From an uncultured Holophagaceae bacterium (lineage in GTDB: Bacteria; Acidobacteriota; Holophagae; Holophagales; Holophagaceae), in the NCBI GenBank assembly GCA_903884655.1, contig CAISFO010000020.1, forward strand, positions 1 to 61,489: a stretch of 61,489 nucleotides of DNA, read 5' to 3'. Under the pieces are notes generated by a model. That model saw nothing but the letters and a program-made list of their open reading frames with translations, did not search any database and was not told the DNA's origin. The translations under genes and the position numbers were made by a program. Shown here piece after piece: positions 26,765 through 37,171 of this stretch (positions are counted from its first letter, which is position 1; each line of letters opens with the position of its first letter).

Positions 26765-27673
26765 ATGGCCACGATCCTGGACGGCAAGGCGCACGCGGAC
26801 CGCATGCTGGAATCGGTGCGCCAGGGGGTGGAGGCCCGCAAGGCCAAGGGGCTCAGGGCTCCGGCCCTGGCTGTGGTGCTGGTGGGCGACGATCCGGCCA
26901 GCCAGGTCTACGTGCGCAACAAGGGCGCTGCCTGCGCCAAGGTCGGCATCACCTCCATCGAGCACAAGCTGGCCTCAGATACGCCCCAGGCGGAGCTGGA
27001 TGCCCTCATCGACCGGCTGAACGCCGACTCAGAGGTGGACGGCATCCTGGTGCAGCTGCCTCTGCCCAAGGGCCTGGACGCCAAGGAGGCCCTGCACCGC
27101 ATCAGCCCGGCCAAGGATGTGGACGGCTTCCACCCCATGAACCAGGGGCTGCTGCTGGAGGGCCTGCCGGGCCTGCGGCCCTGCACCCCCACCGCCTGCA
27201 TGTCCCTGCTGGAATACCACGGGGTCGAGCTGAAGGGCCTGAGGGCCGTGGTCCTGGGCCGCAGCGAGATCGTGGGCAAACCCATGGCCCTGATGCTGTT
27301 GGAAAAGCACGCCACTGTGACCATCGCCCACAGTCGCACGAAGGACCTGCCGGCCGTCTGTCGCGAGGCGGACCTGCTGGTGGCCGCCGTGGGCCGCCCG
27401 GGCCTGGTGGAAGGCTCCTGGATCAAGCCCGGTGCCATCGTCGTGGATGTGGGCATCAACCGGGTGGAGGACGAGGCCCTGGCCGCGAAGATCTTCTCGG
27501 GCGAGCCCAAGAAGCTGGAGGCCCTCAAGGCCAAGGGCGGCGTGCTTTGCGGCGACGTGCGCTTCGGCGAGGCCATGCAGGTGGCCTCCGCAGTGACGCC
27601 GGTTCCCGGCGGCGTGGGGCCCCTCACCATCGCGGGGCTGCTGACCAATACCCTTCAGGCCGCCAACGCCTAG
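26765..27673 (+). CDS. folD: Bifunctional methylenetetrahydrofolate dehydrogenase/cyclohydrolase FolD
   Basis: 302 residues from ATG 26765, preceded by GGAGG at the right distance; a TTG four codons earlier is part of the ribosome site, not a start. The active-site tyrosine and lysine lie in SQVYVRNKGAACAKVGI, and VDGILVQLPLPKG and the dinucleotide-binding GRSEIVGKPMALMLL are hallmark FolD motifs. The C-terminus PVPGGVGPLTIAGLLTNT is complete. The enzyme interconverts 5,10-methylene- and 10-formyl-tetrahydrofolate with NADP, feeding purine and formyl-methionine synthesis and the folate pool also used by MTHFR/MetH further right. It is a single gene, divergent from rimP. Confidence 0.98.
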   Translation: MATILDGKAHADRMLESVRQGVEARKAKGLRAPALAVVLVGDDPASQVYVRNKGAACAKVGITSIEHKLASDTPQAELDALIDRLNADSEVDGILVQLPLPKGLDAKEALHRISPAKDVDGFHPMNQGLLLEGLPGLRPCTPTACMSLLEYHGVELKGLRAVVLGRSEIVGKPMALMLLEKHATVTIAHSRTKDLPAVCREADLLVAAVGRPGLVEGSWIKPGAIVVDVGINRVEDEALAAKIFSGEPKKLEALKAKGGVLCGDVRFGEAMQVASAVTPVPGGVGPLTIAGLLTNTLQAANA

Positions 27674-27692
27674 GAACCATAAAATTTGGATC

Positions 27693-27748
27693 GCGAATGG
27701 TCGCGAAAAAGGCCAGCCAAACGGTCTTTGCTTTCTGCCACCATTCGC
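27693..27748. repeat. Inverted repeat between convergent folD and SDR genes
   Basis: GCGAATGGT (27693-27701) and ACCATTCGC (27740-27748) are perfect reverse complements separated by 38 bases. It may help end both transcripts, but there is no T-run adjacent, so terminator function is unproven. Confidence 0.4.
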
Positions 27749-27801
27749 CTGCCCGCAGGGCGATTTGCGTGTCATTTTCGGTCAGCTTATTCTGGCCCGG
27801 T

Positions 27802-28560
27802 TTAGGGGCACAATCCCCCGTCCACGTTGATGATCTGGCCGCTCATGTAGCTGGACCACTCGGAGCACAGGAAGGCCACGACGCTCGCTACCTCCTCGGG
27901 CTCACCCTCCCGCTTAAGGATGGTGGGGGCCAGCAGCTCGCGTTTGGTCTCCTCGGAGACATCCGCCGTCAATTCCGTATGGATGAAACCTGGGTTCACG
28001 GCGTTCACCAGCACGCCGAAGGGGGCCATCTCCCGGGCCAAACTCTTGGTGAGGGCGATGATGGCGCCCTTGCTGGCGCCGTAGTTGGTCTGGCCCGCCA
28101 TGCCGATGATGCCGGTGGGGCTCACGATGTTGACGATGCGGCCCCACTTGCGGGCCATCATGCCTCGCACGAAAGCCTTGGTGGCGTAGACCGTGCCCCG
28201 GAGGTTCACGTTCATCACTTCTTCCCACTTCTCGTCGCCCATCAGGATGAAGGGCCCGTCCTTGCGGGTGCCGACGTTGTTCACCAGGATGTCCACCTGG
28301 CCAAGCTCGGCTTTCACCCGATCCGCGGCGGCCTCCAGTTCGGCCTTCACCCGCACATCGGCCAGCACCGTCATGGACTTGCGCCCCAGTGTGCGGATCT
28401 CGGCTGACACGGCCTCGGCCAGATCCAGGTTCTTCTGGGCATGGACCACCACGTCGGCCCCCCAGCGAGCCAGCTCCACGGCGATGGCGCGCCCGATGCC
28501 GCGGGATGAGCCCGTGACGAAGGCGGTGCGGCCGAGCAGAGGTGGATTGGCGAAGGGCAT
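27802..28560 (-). CDS. SDR-family 3-oxoacyl-ACP reductase-like enzyme (FabG-like)
   Basis: 252 residues from ATG 28560, where the Rossmann fold begins directly (VTGSSRGIGRAIAVELA); a frame 26 codons longer has no family counterpart. Cofactor motif GSSRGIG, the NNVGT motif, catalytic Ser/Tyr/Lys (YGASKGAI) and the C-terminal SSYMSGQIINVDGG are all present. Together these fit FabG-type NADPH-dependent ketoreductases. It is not beside other fatty-acid genes, so it could be a second ketoacyl reductase or one for polyhydroxyalkanoate or another 3-oxoacyl thioester. It is divergent from the adjacent pterin dehydratase gene with only 46 bases between. Confidence 0.87.
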   Translation of the reverse strand: MPFANPPLLGRTAFVTGSSRGIGRAIAVELARWGADVVVHAQKNLDLAEAVSAEIRTLGRKSMTVLADVRVKAELEAAADRVKAELGQVDILVNNVGTRKDGPFILMGDEKWEEVMNVNLRGTVYATKAFVRGMMARKWGRIVNIVSPTGIIGMAGQTNYGASKGAIIALTKSLAREMAPFGVLVNAVNPGFIHTELTADVSEETKRELLAPTILKREGEPEEVASVVAFLCSEWSSYMSGQIINVDGGLCP

Positions 28561-28606
28561 GGCAAGATCCGGATGCAACGGATTAGGATGCACCAGGGAG
28601 GAAAGC

Positions 28607-28915
28607 ATGTCCAAGGATCTGGTCAGCCCTGATGTCATGGAGGCCTTCCTGAAAGTGCACCCGGAGTGGGTCGCGCAAGGCGACTCCCACGGTTTGACTC
28701 TGCGCCGGCGCTACGCTTTCTCGGCATACCCCCGGGGACTCGGCTTCGTGGTGGCCGCCGCCGAACACGCGGAGAAGGTGAATCACCATCCGGACCTCAC
28801 CCTGGGCTACCGCTGGGTCGTGGCCGTCCTGATGACCCACGTCAGCATGGGGATCACCCAGCGGGACCTGGATCTGGCCGAGGCTTTGGACCGTCTGTAT
28901 CAGGAGCATATTTAG
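28607..28915 (+). CDS. phhB: Pterin-4a-carbinolamine dehydratase
   Basis: 102 residues from ATG 28607, with a strong GGGAGGAAA ribosome site. The signature HHPDLTLGYRWVVAVLMTH and the preceding EHAEKVN block identify the PCD/DCoH family; length is typical. It dehydrates 4a-hydroxy-tetrahydrobiopterin to recycle the cofactor of phenylalanine hydroxylase; in bacteria lacking that enzyme it may act in molybdopterin or pterin metabolism. Phenylalanine hydroxylase is not in the window, but hppD, two steps down the same route, is 7 kb away. The symbol is by function and could be debated. Confidence 0.88.
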   Translation: MSKDLVSPDVMEAFLKVHPEWVAQGDSHGLTLRRRYAFSAYPRGLGFVVAAAEHAEKVNHHPDLTLGYRWVVAVLMTHVSMGITQRDLDLAEALDRLYQEHI

Positions 28916-28930
28916 GGATTTGATCTGCAG

Positions 28931-29392
28931 TTACCTGACCGGCGACCCGTTTGGTGGCAGCCGGTTGTAGCGCTCCTGGAGGGACCGCACTGTGGTCAGG
29001 TTCAGTCCCTGGGGGTTGCCGGGATCGCTCAACATGAGCTCGCCCAGTTCGATGGCGGCGTGGCTGTCAGGTGGGTTCGCCAGGGCCCTAAGGAGACGGC
29101 TGCGTAAATCGACGAAGTACAAGTTAAAAGCCTGACTGCGGGGCGATTCCTGGAAGGCGACACCCCACACTTCCACGGTGGCCTCGGCGTGCCGTGGCCG
29201 GGTCATCCGGGGGGACTGCAGGGCCGTGGCGGACAGTACCAGGCTCTCCCAGCAGCCGGGGGTGACCAGGGCGATCCGGGCGGTGGGATCCGAACCCAGT
29301 TCCGTACGGAAGTCCAAGGACAGCCCCTCCACCGGCCGTGGGTCCTGGGCGGCGAGGGTCAGTGGTAGCAGCAGGCAGTAGAGGGCGCGCAT
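28931..29392 (-). CDS. Exported protein of unknown function
   Basis: 153 residues with a signal peptide (MRALYCLLLPLTLAAQ). The mature part has mixed alpha/beta character with a C-terminal segment (LQERYNRLPPNG) and no catalytic motif I recognise. It is convergent with the pterin dehydratase gene (15 bases apart) and follows the pseudouridine synthase gene on the same strand after a 128-base gap. The start matches the signal peptide; no strong ribosome site is apparent. Judged real because of the signal sequence and coding-like third-position GC. Confidence 0.65.
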   Translation of the reverse strand: MRALYCLLLPLTLAAQDPRPVEGLSLDFRTELGSDPTARIALVTPGCWESLVLSATALQSPRMTRPRHAEATVEVWGVAFQESPRSQAFNLYFVDLRSRLLRALANPPDSHAAIELGELMLSDPGNPQGLNLTTVRSLQERYNRLPPNGSPVR

Positions 29393-29520
29393 GGAACATC
29401 CCCATCGGCCTCAGGGCGGCGGCAGACAGTCGAAGAGGCTGCTCAGAGGCACCGCCAGTGTAGGCCCCGGGCTGCTTCCTTCAAGTGAATGGAAGCAGGG
29501 GCAGTGGGCCGGGGAGTTTT

Positions 29521-31431
29521 CTACGGTTTGCGAGGCTTGAACTTTCCGGTCGAGGGACCGGGCTTGCGCGCCGGTCGATCCGAGGGGCCTTCCCGGCGCG
29601 GGCGGGCGGGCCGGTCACTGGTTCCCGAGGCTGCCCTCGGCCTGGCTTCGCCGTCTTCACGACGGGGACGGCCTGGGCGGGTGGGTCGATCGGCGGTGCC
29701 TGAGGCGGGACGGGGCCTGGCCTCACCGTCTTCGCGGCGGGGCCGACTGGGCCGTTCCGCTGAACCGAAGGTGCGGCGGGGCCGCTCCAAGGCCTCCTCC
29801 TGTCGGGGGCCGGCTGGACGGCTGCCGGGGGCCGAGGAGGGGCGAGGTCGGGCATCCCCCTCCTCGCGGCGGGGACGGGCCGGTCGCTCGGTGGAACCGA
29901 AGGTGCGACGGGGGCGATCCTCAGCGTCGTCGCGTCGGGGACGGGCGGGACGGTCGGCGGTACTGGGCATGGTCCGGGGCCGCACTTCGCCGTCTTCGCG
30001 GCGGGGCCGTGAGGGGCGCTCAGCTGAGCCAAAGGTGCGACGGGGACGCTCGTCACTGTCACCACTGCGCGGACGGGCAGGGCGGTCCACTGCTCCGGTG
30101 CCGGGCCTGGACCGCACGGCGCCATCTTCGCGGCGGGGCCGGGTGGGGCGCTCGGCGGAACCGAAGGCGCGGCGGGGGCGTTCCTCGCTGTCTTCGCGGC
30201 GGGGCCGTGAGGGGCGATCAGGGGCACCGGATGCGGGCCGGGGCCGTGCCTCACCCTCCTCGCGACGGGGCCGCGAGGGTCGCTCCGCTGAACCGAAGGT
30301 TCGCCGGGGCCGTTCGTCACTCTCAACGCGCCGGGGACGCGGGGTTCTCGCTGGAGCCGCTTCATCCCGGGTATCGAACCGCTTGGCGCGGGCCACGCGC
30401 TTGAGCTTGTGGTCAAAGCTTTCCTTGGGCTGGAAGATGCCCTCCTCGCCCTTCACGCCGGAAGAGGCCCGGACGAGGCGAGCCTGGTTGCGCAGGGCCT
30501 TCAGGGCCGCTTCCATGTCCGCGGGCATGGGGGCCGTGACGGTGACCTGCTCTTCGGTGACAGGGTGCTTGAAGCCCAGCAGTTCGGCATGGAGGGCCTG
30601 GCGGTCCAGCAGCGGGCTTTCCACGCCGTAGACCTGATCGCCCAGCAAGGGGAAGCCGCGGTCCGCGAACTGCACGCGGATCTGGTTGCGACGACCGGTT
30701 TCCAGCTTCACTTCCACCACGGTGTGGCCCGGCAGGCGCTCGATGACTCGGTAGTGGGTCACGGCCTCCTTGGCGCCGGCGGGCATGCGCTTGCCGCCGC
30801 CGGGTCCCTTGCGGGCCGTAGCCACGGACATCTTCAGGGACTTGGCATGCTCGATGAGGTGGCCGGCCAGGGTGCCGCTGTTCTCCGGAAGCTCGCCCAC
30901 CAGGACGGCGAAGTAGACCCGCTGGAGACGGTGCAGCTCGAAATGCTTCTTGAGGCCGTGGAGGGCCTCGGGGGTCTTGGCGAACACCAGCACGCCGCTG
31001 GTGAAGCGGTCCAGGCGGTGGACGATGAAGAGGTTGAAGCGCTTGAAGCCCCGGCGGCGGTAGGACTCGGTGATGGCCTCGGCCAGGCTGGCCTCGCCGG
31101 CCTTTTCCGTGGGCACCGTGAGCAGCCCCGCCGGCTTGAACACGAACAGCAGGTGGGTGTCTTCCCACAGAGTCTCGAAGGGTCCCGCCTGCAGCTTATG
31201 GGCCGGAGGCATCGGTTCATACGTCTGCTCGGGATCGAAGGAGACCTTGACGGTATCGCCGGTCTTCAGCCTCTGGCCGTGCTTGGTGATGTCCTCGCCA
31301 TTGACGGTGACGCAGTGGCAGTCGATGAAGCCCTTGGCCTGCCGGTGGCTGATGACCATGATCCGGTGCAGCTCCGAGGCCAGTGCCGAGCCCTCATGTT
31401 CCGCCTGCCACTCCCGTTCGATGCGTGCCAT
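29521..31431 (-). CDS. RluA-family pseudouridine synthase with long repetitive Arg/Pro tail
   Basis: 636 residues from ATG 31431 (GGAGGG seven bases upstream). The first ~320 residues are a normal RluA/RluD-type enzyme: an S4-like RNA-binding start (VNGEDITKHGQRLKTGDTVKV), then the catalytic HRLDRFTSGVLVFAK with the essential Asp, and RRNQIRVQFADRGFPLLGD near the end of the domain. From residue 369 to the end, five 44-47-residue tandem repeats (RPRRTFGSAERP...RPRRE) plus a partial copy form a highly basic, proline-rich, surely disordered tail. Family members usually stop near 320 residues. The enzyme converts uridine to pseudouridine in rRNA; the tail may add RNA or ribosome affinity. The specific site is not deducible. 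Confidence 0.92.
   Translation of the reverse strand: MARIEREWQAEHEGSALASELHRIMVISHRQAKGFIDCHCVTVNGEDITKHGQRLKTGDTVKVSFDPEQTYEPMPPAHKLQAGPFETLWEDTHLLFVFKPAGLLTVPTEKAGEASLAEAITESYRRRGFKRFNLFIVHRLDRFTSGVLVFAKTPEALHGLKKHFELHRLQRVYFAVLVGELPENSGTLAGHLIEHAKSLKMSVATARKGPGGGKRMPAGAKEAVTHYRVIERLPGHTVVEVKLETGRRNQIRVQFADRGFPLLGDQVYGVESPLLDRQALHAELLGFKHPVTEEQVTVTAPMPADMEAALKALRNQARLVRASSGVKGEEGIFQPKESFDHKLKRVARAKRFDTRDEAAPARTPRPRRVESDERPRRTFGSAERPSRPRREEGEARPRPASGAPDRPSRPRREDSEERPRRAFGSAERPTRPRREDGAVRSRPGTGAVDRPARPRSGDSDERPRRTFGSAERPSRPRREDGEVRPRTMPSTADRPARPRRDDAEDRPRRTFGSTERPARPRREEGDARPRPSSAPGSRPAGPRQEEALERPRRTFGSAERPSRPRREDGEARPRPASGTADRPTRPGRPRREDGEARPRAASGTSDRPARPRREGPSDRPARKPGPSTGKFKPRKP
29656..30327 (-). 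repeat. In-frame tandem repeat encoding the RluA-like protein tail
   Basis: Five consecutive units of 135, 132, 132, 132 and 141 bases, read from 30327 leftwards, each encoding RPRRxFGS(A/T)ERPxRPRRE followed by a variable acidic/Arg-Pro half. A partial sixth copy continues to 29521. Unit lengths are all multiples of three, so gain or loss of units keeps the frame. Confidence 0.9.
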
Positions 31432-31514
31432 GGCAGCGCCCTCCGTCATCGCCCCGCGTCCTGATCAACGCCAAGCGGACAACCAGCAGACCACGGTTTC
31501 ACCTTCATTCCTAA

Positions 31515-31548
31515 CGAAAAGGAGGCGGCAGACCCCACCCCCTTTTCG
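31515..31548. terminator. Possible terminator hairpin after the M16 peptidase gene
   Basis: CGAAAAGG (31515-31522) and CCTTTTCG (31541-31548) are perfect inverted arms with partly pairing bases inside the loop. There is no long T-run beyond, so strength is uncertain. Confidence 0.4.
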
Positions 31549-31566
31549 CAAAGTCAGTAAATGTGG

Positions 31567-34368
<2,802 letters not shown>

Positions 34369-34445
34369 AAGGCCTCCAGGCTGCGAAAGATCCCGGGTAA
34401 GGGAGATCAACAGTTTAGTTGGGGTGACCTGCACCGGGCTTGTTA

Positions 34446-34453
34446 AAAATGGT
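34446..34453. repeat. Left target-site duplication of the IS1595-like element
   Basis: AAAATGGT, directly outside the left inverted repeat and identical to 36463-36470. Eight bases is the duplication length known for IS1595-family elements. Confidence 0.93.
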
Positions 34454-34476
34454 CCTGATTATCGGCGACCCTCAGC
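34454..34476. repeat. Left terminal inverted repeat of the IS1595-like element
   Basis: 23 bases beginning CCTGATTATCGG, a perfect reverse complement of 36440-36462. Confidence 0.95.
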
Positions 34477-34480
34477 CTAA

Positions 34481-35251
34481 TTAGTCTCGCTCCTCCAATG
34501 CGTTGGTAACACAGCCCTCGAATCGAGCTAGGACGTCAGAGTCAGCGGCTTCCTCAAGAAAAGCCCGGACGGGCTTAACGTCCATACCCGCCTTTAGGAG
34601 TTCCACAATCGCCGATTTGTCTTTTGCACGGCCAGCCTTGAGCTTCATGAATGTGAGGAGGTCAGTAGGAGCGACAACAACTTCCTCTGGATTTCGAGCA
34701 GCCCTCTCCAGACATTCCCACATTTTTCGTTTGACGACCTCCGGCCCTTCCACCGTGAGGTAGTCGATGTCCACCTTGCCCGACCGGATAGGGATCCCAT
34801 TCCGGAATGTTAAAAGGACGCCCGGGTTAAAAGCCTTGTCCTCCTCGACGAGATAATCTACATCCGGAGTGGAGTGCGGAAACCCATGAACTCCCACAGC
34901 AAGTCCTCCCACGAGAACATGGGGAACACCGAGATTGCGCAGCGCCTCATGGGTCACTTCAAGCGCCTCCCGTACCTCAGTGGGAGCGGCACCCAGGGCA
35001 GCTTCGAGCCCCTTGTTGAGACTTGATTGGCTACGAGACTGAATTTGGTATGCCATGGGTGATTCTCCTTCCAGATCTTCAGGGTGAGGCCTTGACGTAA
35101 ATGATTCCAAATAAGATGCTTTTGGATTTTCAGCCTTGGCTTGAAATCCATCGGGCGCGGCGTGGGCAGAATTCGGGTCCAAGGAGTGGCCTTCTGGCTC
35201 GGTTTTGTCCTTCTTTGGCTCACCTTCAGGTGTTGGGCCTCCAATTCGCAT
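34481..35251 (-). CDS. Nucleotidyltransferase-fold protein, passenger of the insertion element
   Basis: 256 residues from ATG 35251 (AGGAGG five bases upstream). Residues 1-65 are hydrophilic low-complexity sequence. A second good start, ATG 35056 with AGGAG upstream, would give just the folded domain of 191 residues. That domain has HVLVGGLAVGVHGFPHSTPDVDYLVE, the Gly-Gly...Asp-x-Asp pattern of nucleotidyltransferases in the AbiEii/MNT-like class, and later KVDIDYLT with the possible third acidic residue. A helical C-terminus follows (DLLTFMKLKAGRAKDKSAIVELL, similar to the Lys-Asp region of such proteins). Relatives act in toxin-antitoxin and phage-defence systems. No partner antitoxin is encoded here. 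Function is inferred from fold only. Confidence 0.75.
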   Translation of the reverse strand: MRIGGPTPEGEPKKDKTEPEGHSLDPNSAHAAPDGFQAKAENPKASYLESFTSRPHPEDLEGESPMAYQIQSRSQSSLNKGLEAALGAAPTEVREALEVTHEALRNLGVPHVLVGGLAVGVHGFPHSTPDVDYLVEEDKAFNPGVLLTFRNGIPIRSGKVDIDYLTVEGPEVVKRKMWECLERAARNPEEVVVAPTDLLTFMKLKAGRAKDKSAIVELLKAGMDVKPVRAFLEEAADSDVLARFEGCVTNALEERD

Positions 35252-35390
35252 GAATCCTCCTGGTTTAATTATCACCTAGCTAGACTCTCTCCTGAGTCTG
35301 GCCCTTGCAATTACCAACATTCTCTTCGGCGATGCATCTGGCGTTTCATAACCACGATGGTCTCAGATGGGATAAGGCCGCATGGCTCTC

Positions 35391-36329
35391 CTACGCCAAT
35401 TTCAAAAGTGGCCTGGGCATGGCCGGAGTCCTGACGGCTACTGTCAGCAGACGGGAGAGCATGGACTTCAGGTCGAAGCGCCGGTTGAAACGGTACTGGA
35501 ACTCGGCCAGGTAGCGGTCCAGGTGGGTCTTCCCGACCCAGCGGGTCACGCCCACGATGTTGCCCTTCAGGTTCCCCAGGACCGTGTTCACCCATGGGAA
35601 GGCGGGGTGTCGCCCGCTCCGCCAGCCACCCGGCATGACGTGGGGTTCGTGGGTGAATCCGGCCCCGGTCAGGAACCCGTAAGCCTTCCAGCCATCCGTG
35701 AGGATGGTGGAGCCAGGGGCAAAGCCCTTGGCGAACCAGGGTCTCAATTCCCGTCCGCTGACATTCCGAAGCGCCTTCATTCTCAAGTGGAGGACCTTGG
35801 TAGGATTCTCTGGATCGGTCTGGACGGCCACCACGAATGGCGTGTTCCCTTCGGCCCCACGGCCACGCTTCCCCAAGTGGCGTTCCCCGCCCACATAGGC
35901 GTCGTCCACTTCGATCCGGCCTGAGAGGACCGTCTGAGCCTCCCGTTTCAACATCACCTGCATGATCTTCTGCTTCATGGCCCAGGCGGTCTCGTAGTGG
36001 ACCCCAAGCTGGCGCTTCAGTTCCAGGGGCGAGACGGAATGCTTGCCCTGGGTGAGCAAGTGCATGGCCTGGAACCAGACCGTAAGGGGGAGTTTCGTGC
36101 TCTGGAAGATCGTCCCAGCGGTCGGGCTGGTCTGCTTCCGGCAGTCCTGGCACTGGAACAGGCCCCGGGACAGGCGACAATGCCGGGTGGACCCGCACTC
36201 GGGACAAATGAAGCCCTGGGGCCAGCGGGCCTTGCATGTGGCCTCAACACACTGCTCCTCGGTGCCGTAGCAGGCCATGAATTCCCGGAGGGAAAGTCCC
36301 TTCTGAAACTGAATGTCGTACCTTGGCAT
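35391..36329 (-). CDS. IS1595-family transposase
   Basis: 312 residues. An N-terminal zinc ribbon (CPECGSTRHC...CQDC) is followed by an RNase-H-like catalytic core with acidic residues in IEVDDAYVGGE and ILTDGWKAY. The third catalytic position lies in the PWVNTVLGNLKGNIVG segment, where some IS1595 groups have Asn rather than Glu. The C-terminus (YLAEFQYRFNRRFDL) is the conserved family end. It lies entirely within the 2009-bp element with no frameshift or stop, so it is probably active. Its C-terminal 44 residues are clearly homologous to the partial transposase at the right window edge. Confidence 0.95.
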   Translation of the reverse strand: MPRYDIQFQKGLSLREFMACYGTEEQCVEATCKARWPQGFICPECGSTRHCRLSRGLFQCQDCRKQTSPTAGTIFQSTKLPLTVWFQAMHLLTQGKHSVSPLELKRQLGVHYETAWAMKQKIMQVMLKREAQTVLSGRIEVDDAYVGGERHLGKRGRGAEGNTPFVVAVQTDPENPTKVLHLRMKALRNVSGRELRPWFAKGFAPGSTILTDGWKAYGFLTGAGFTHEPHVMPGGWRSGRHPAFPWVNTVLGNLKGNIVGVTRWVGKTHLDRYLAEFQYRFNRRFDLKSMLSRLLTVAVRTPAMPRPLLKLA

Positions 36330-36439
36330 GTGGTCTTCCCACCGAAATCATCGGTTCCGGTGGTGGACACATTCTGTCGCATCCCAAAAAAGTTGAGGCA
36401 ATGCCTACACTGTGGAGAGTGCCAATGCTTGGCTTTCAA

Positions 36440-36462
36440 GCTGAGGGTCGCCGATAATCAGG
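36440..36462. repeat. Right terminal inverted repeat of the IS1595-like element
   Basis: 23 bases ending CCGATAATCAGG, the perfect reverse complement of 34454-34476. Confidence 0.95.
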
Positions 36463-36470
36463 AAAATGGT
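36463..36470. repeat. Right target-site duplication of the IS1595-like element
   Basis: AAAATGGT, identical to 34446-34453. It touches the stop codon of the neighbouring gene (36471-36473), so that gene was not truncated. Confidence 0.93.
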
Positions 36471-37076
36471 TTAAGGGACCGCCAAAAGATCGACGAGTCG
36501 GCCCAGCCATGCGTTTCGCAGGTCATCCAGCCGGAGTCCCTTGCCCCGGTTGGGCGCCCCTTGCAGCAGCCCCTGGGCGCTGGGATGGGGCAGGGCATGG
36601 AAGGCGAGGGGTGGCGCCGATGGGAGCTGGTTCAGCACCCATTCGGCGCGCTTGCCGAAGGCGACGACCCGCAGGGGGGAAGCCAGACCTGCCGAGGCAC
36701 GGGTGAGTTCTGCCGCCAGGCGCTCGAGATTGGGTGGCGACAGCAGCTCCCGGTTCGAGGGTGCGTGGAAGCGCTCACCATCCTTCGTGGGACAGGCCGG
36801 GTAGGCATTGCTGAGGGCTGTCCCCTTGAGACGCGGGGCGAGGCCCAGGCTCTTGAATCGCGCCCCGTTCCAGTCCTCCCAGGCTGCCTCCGGAACTTCG
36901 GCCCGGCCCGTGACCACCAGGGCCCGGTAGACGGTGATGCCCGCCCCATCGCCCCAGAAGGGGATGCCGGACTGGTCGGCGCCCCTGGGGCCCGGCGCCT
37001 CGCCGAAGAGCATCACCGACACGGGACCTGATTGGGGGAATAGGGCCGGAACGGGGCGGCCAGTAATGCGTGACAT
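36471..37076 (-). CDS. Uracil-DNA-glycosylase-superfamily protein
   Basis: 201 residues from ATG 37076 (GGAAAGGA upstream); a GTG five codons earlier is in frame. The motif GEAPGPRGADQSGIPFWGD resembles motif 1 of family 4/5-like uracil-DNA glycosylases (GExPGxxED...PFxG), and HALPHPSAQG resembles the C-terminal active-site loop (HPS). The four cysteines of the iron-sulfur glycosylases are not evident, so it may be a divergent or non-canonical member. It would act on DNA in the cytoplasm, removing uracil or a related base. The insertion element lies immediately beyond its stop codon. Confidence 0.75.
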   Translation of the reverse strand: MSRITGRPVPALFPQSGPVSVMLFGEAPGPRGADQSGIPFWGDGAGITVYRALVVTGRAEVPEAAWEDWNGARFKSLGLAPRLKGTALSNAYPACPTKDGERFHAPSNRELLSPPNLERLAAELTRASAGLASPLRVVAFGKRAEWVLNQLPSAPPLAFHALPHPSAQGLLQGAPNRGKGLRLDDLRNAWLGRLVDLLAVP

Positions 37077-37171
37077 GATTCCTTTCCTCACTCAACGCCG
37101 CAGGAATACACGAACAGGCTGGCCTCCACCCTTTGGTCGCACTGAGCCACCCGGGTCCCCAGGACTCCGCC

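Larger units (their letters stand above)
34454..36462 (-). mobile_element. Complete IS1595-like element with a nucleotidyltransferase passenger gene (2009 bp)
   Basis: The boundaries are set by 23-base perfect terminal inverted repeats and flanking 8-base direct repeats. Inside, read leftwards, are a transposase (36329 to 35391) and then a nucleotidyltransferase-like gene (35251 to 34481) whose stop codon lies 5 bases inside the left repeat. Typical IS1595 elements are shorter and carry only a transposase, but passenger genes are known in the family. The element sits between the 3' end of a uracil-DNA-glycosylase-like gene and the 5' end of the M16 peptidase gene. Perfect ends and duplication imply a recent insertion. 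A related element starts at 61349. Confidence 0.93.
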
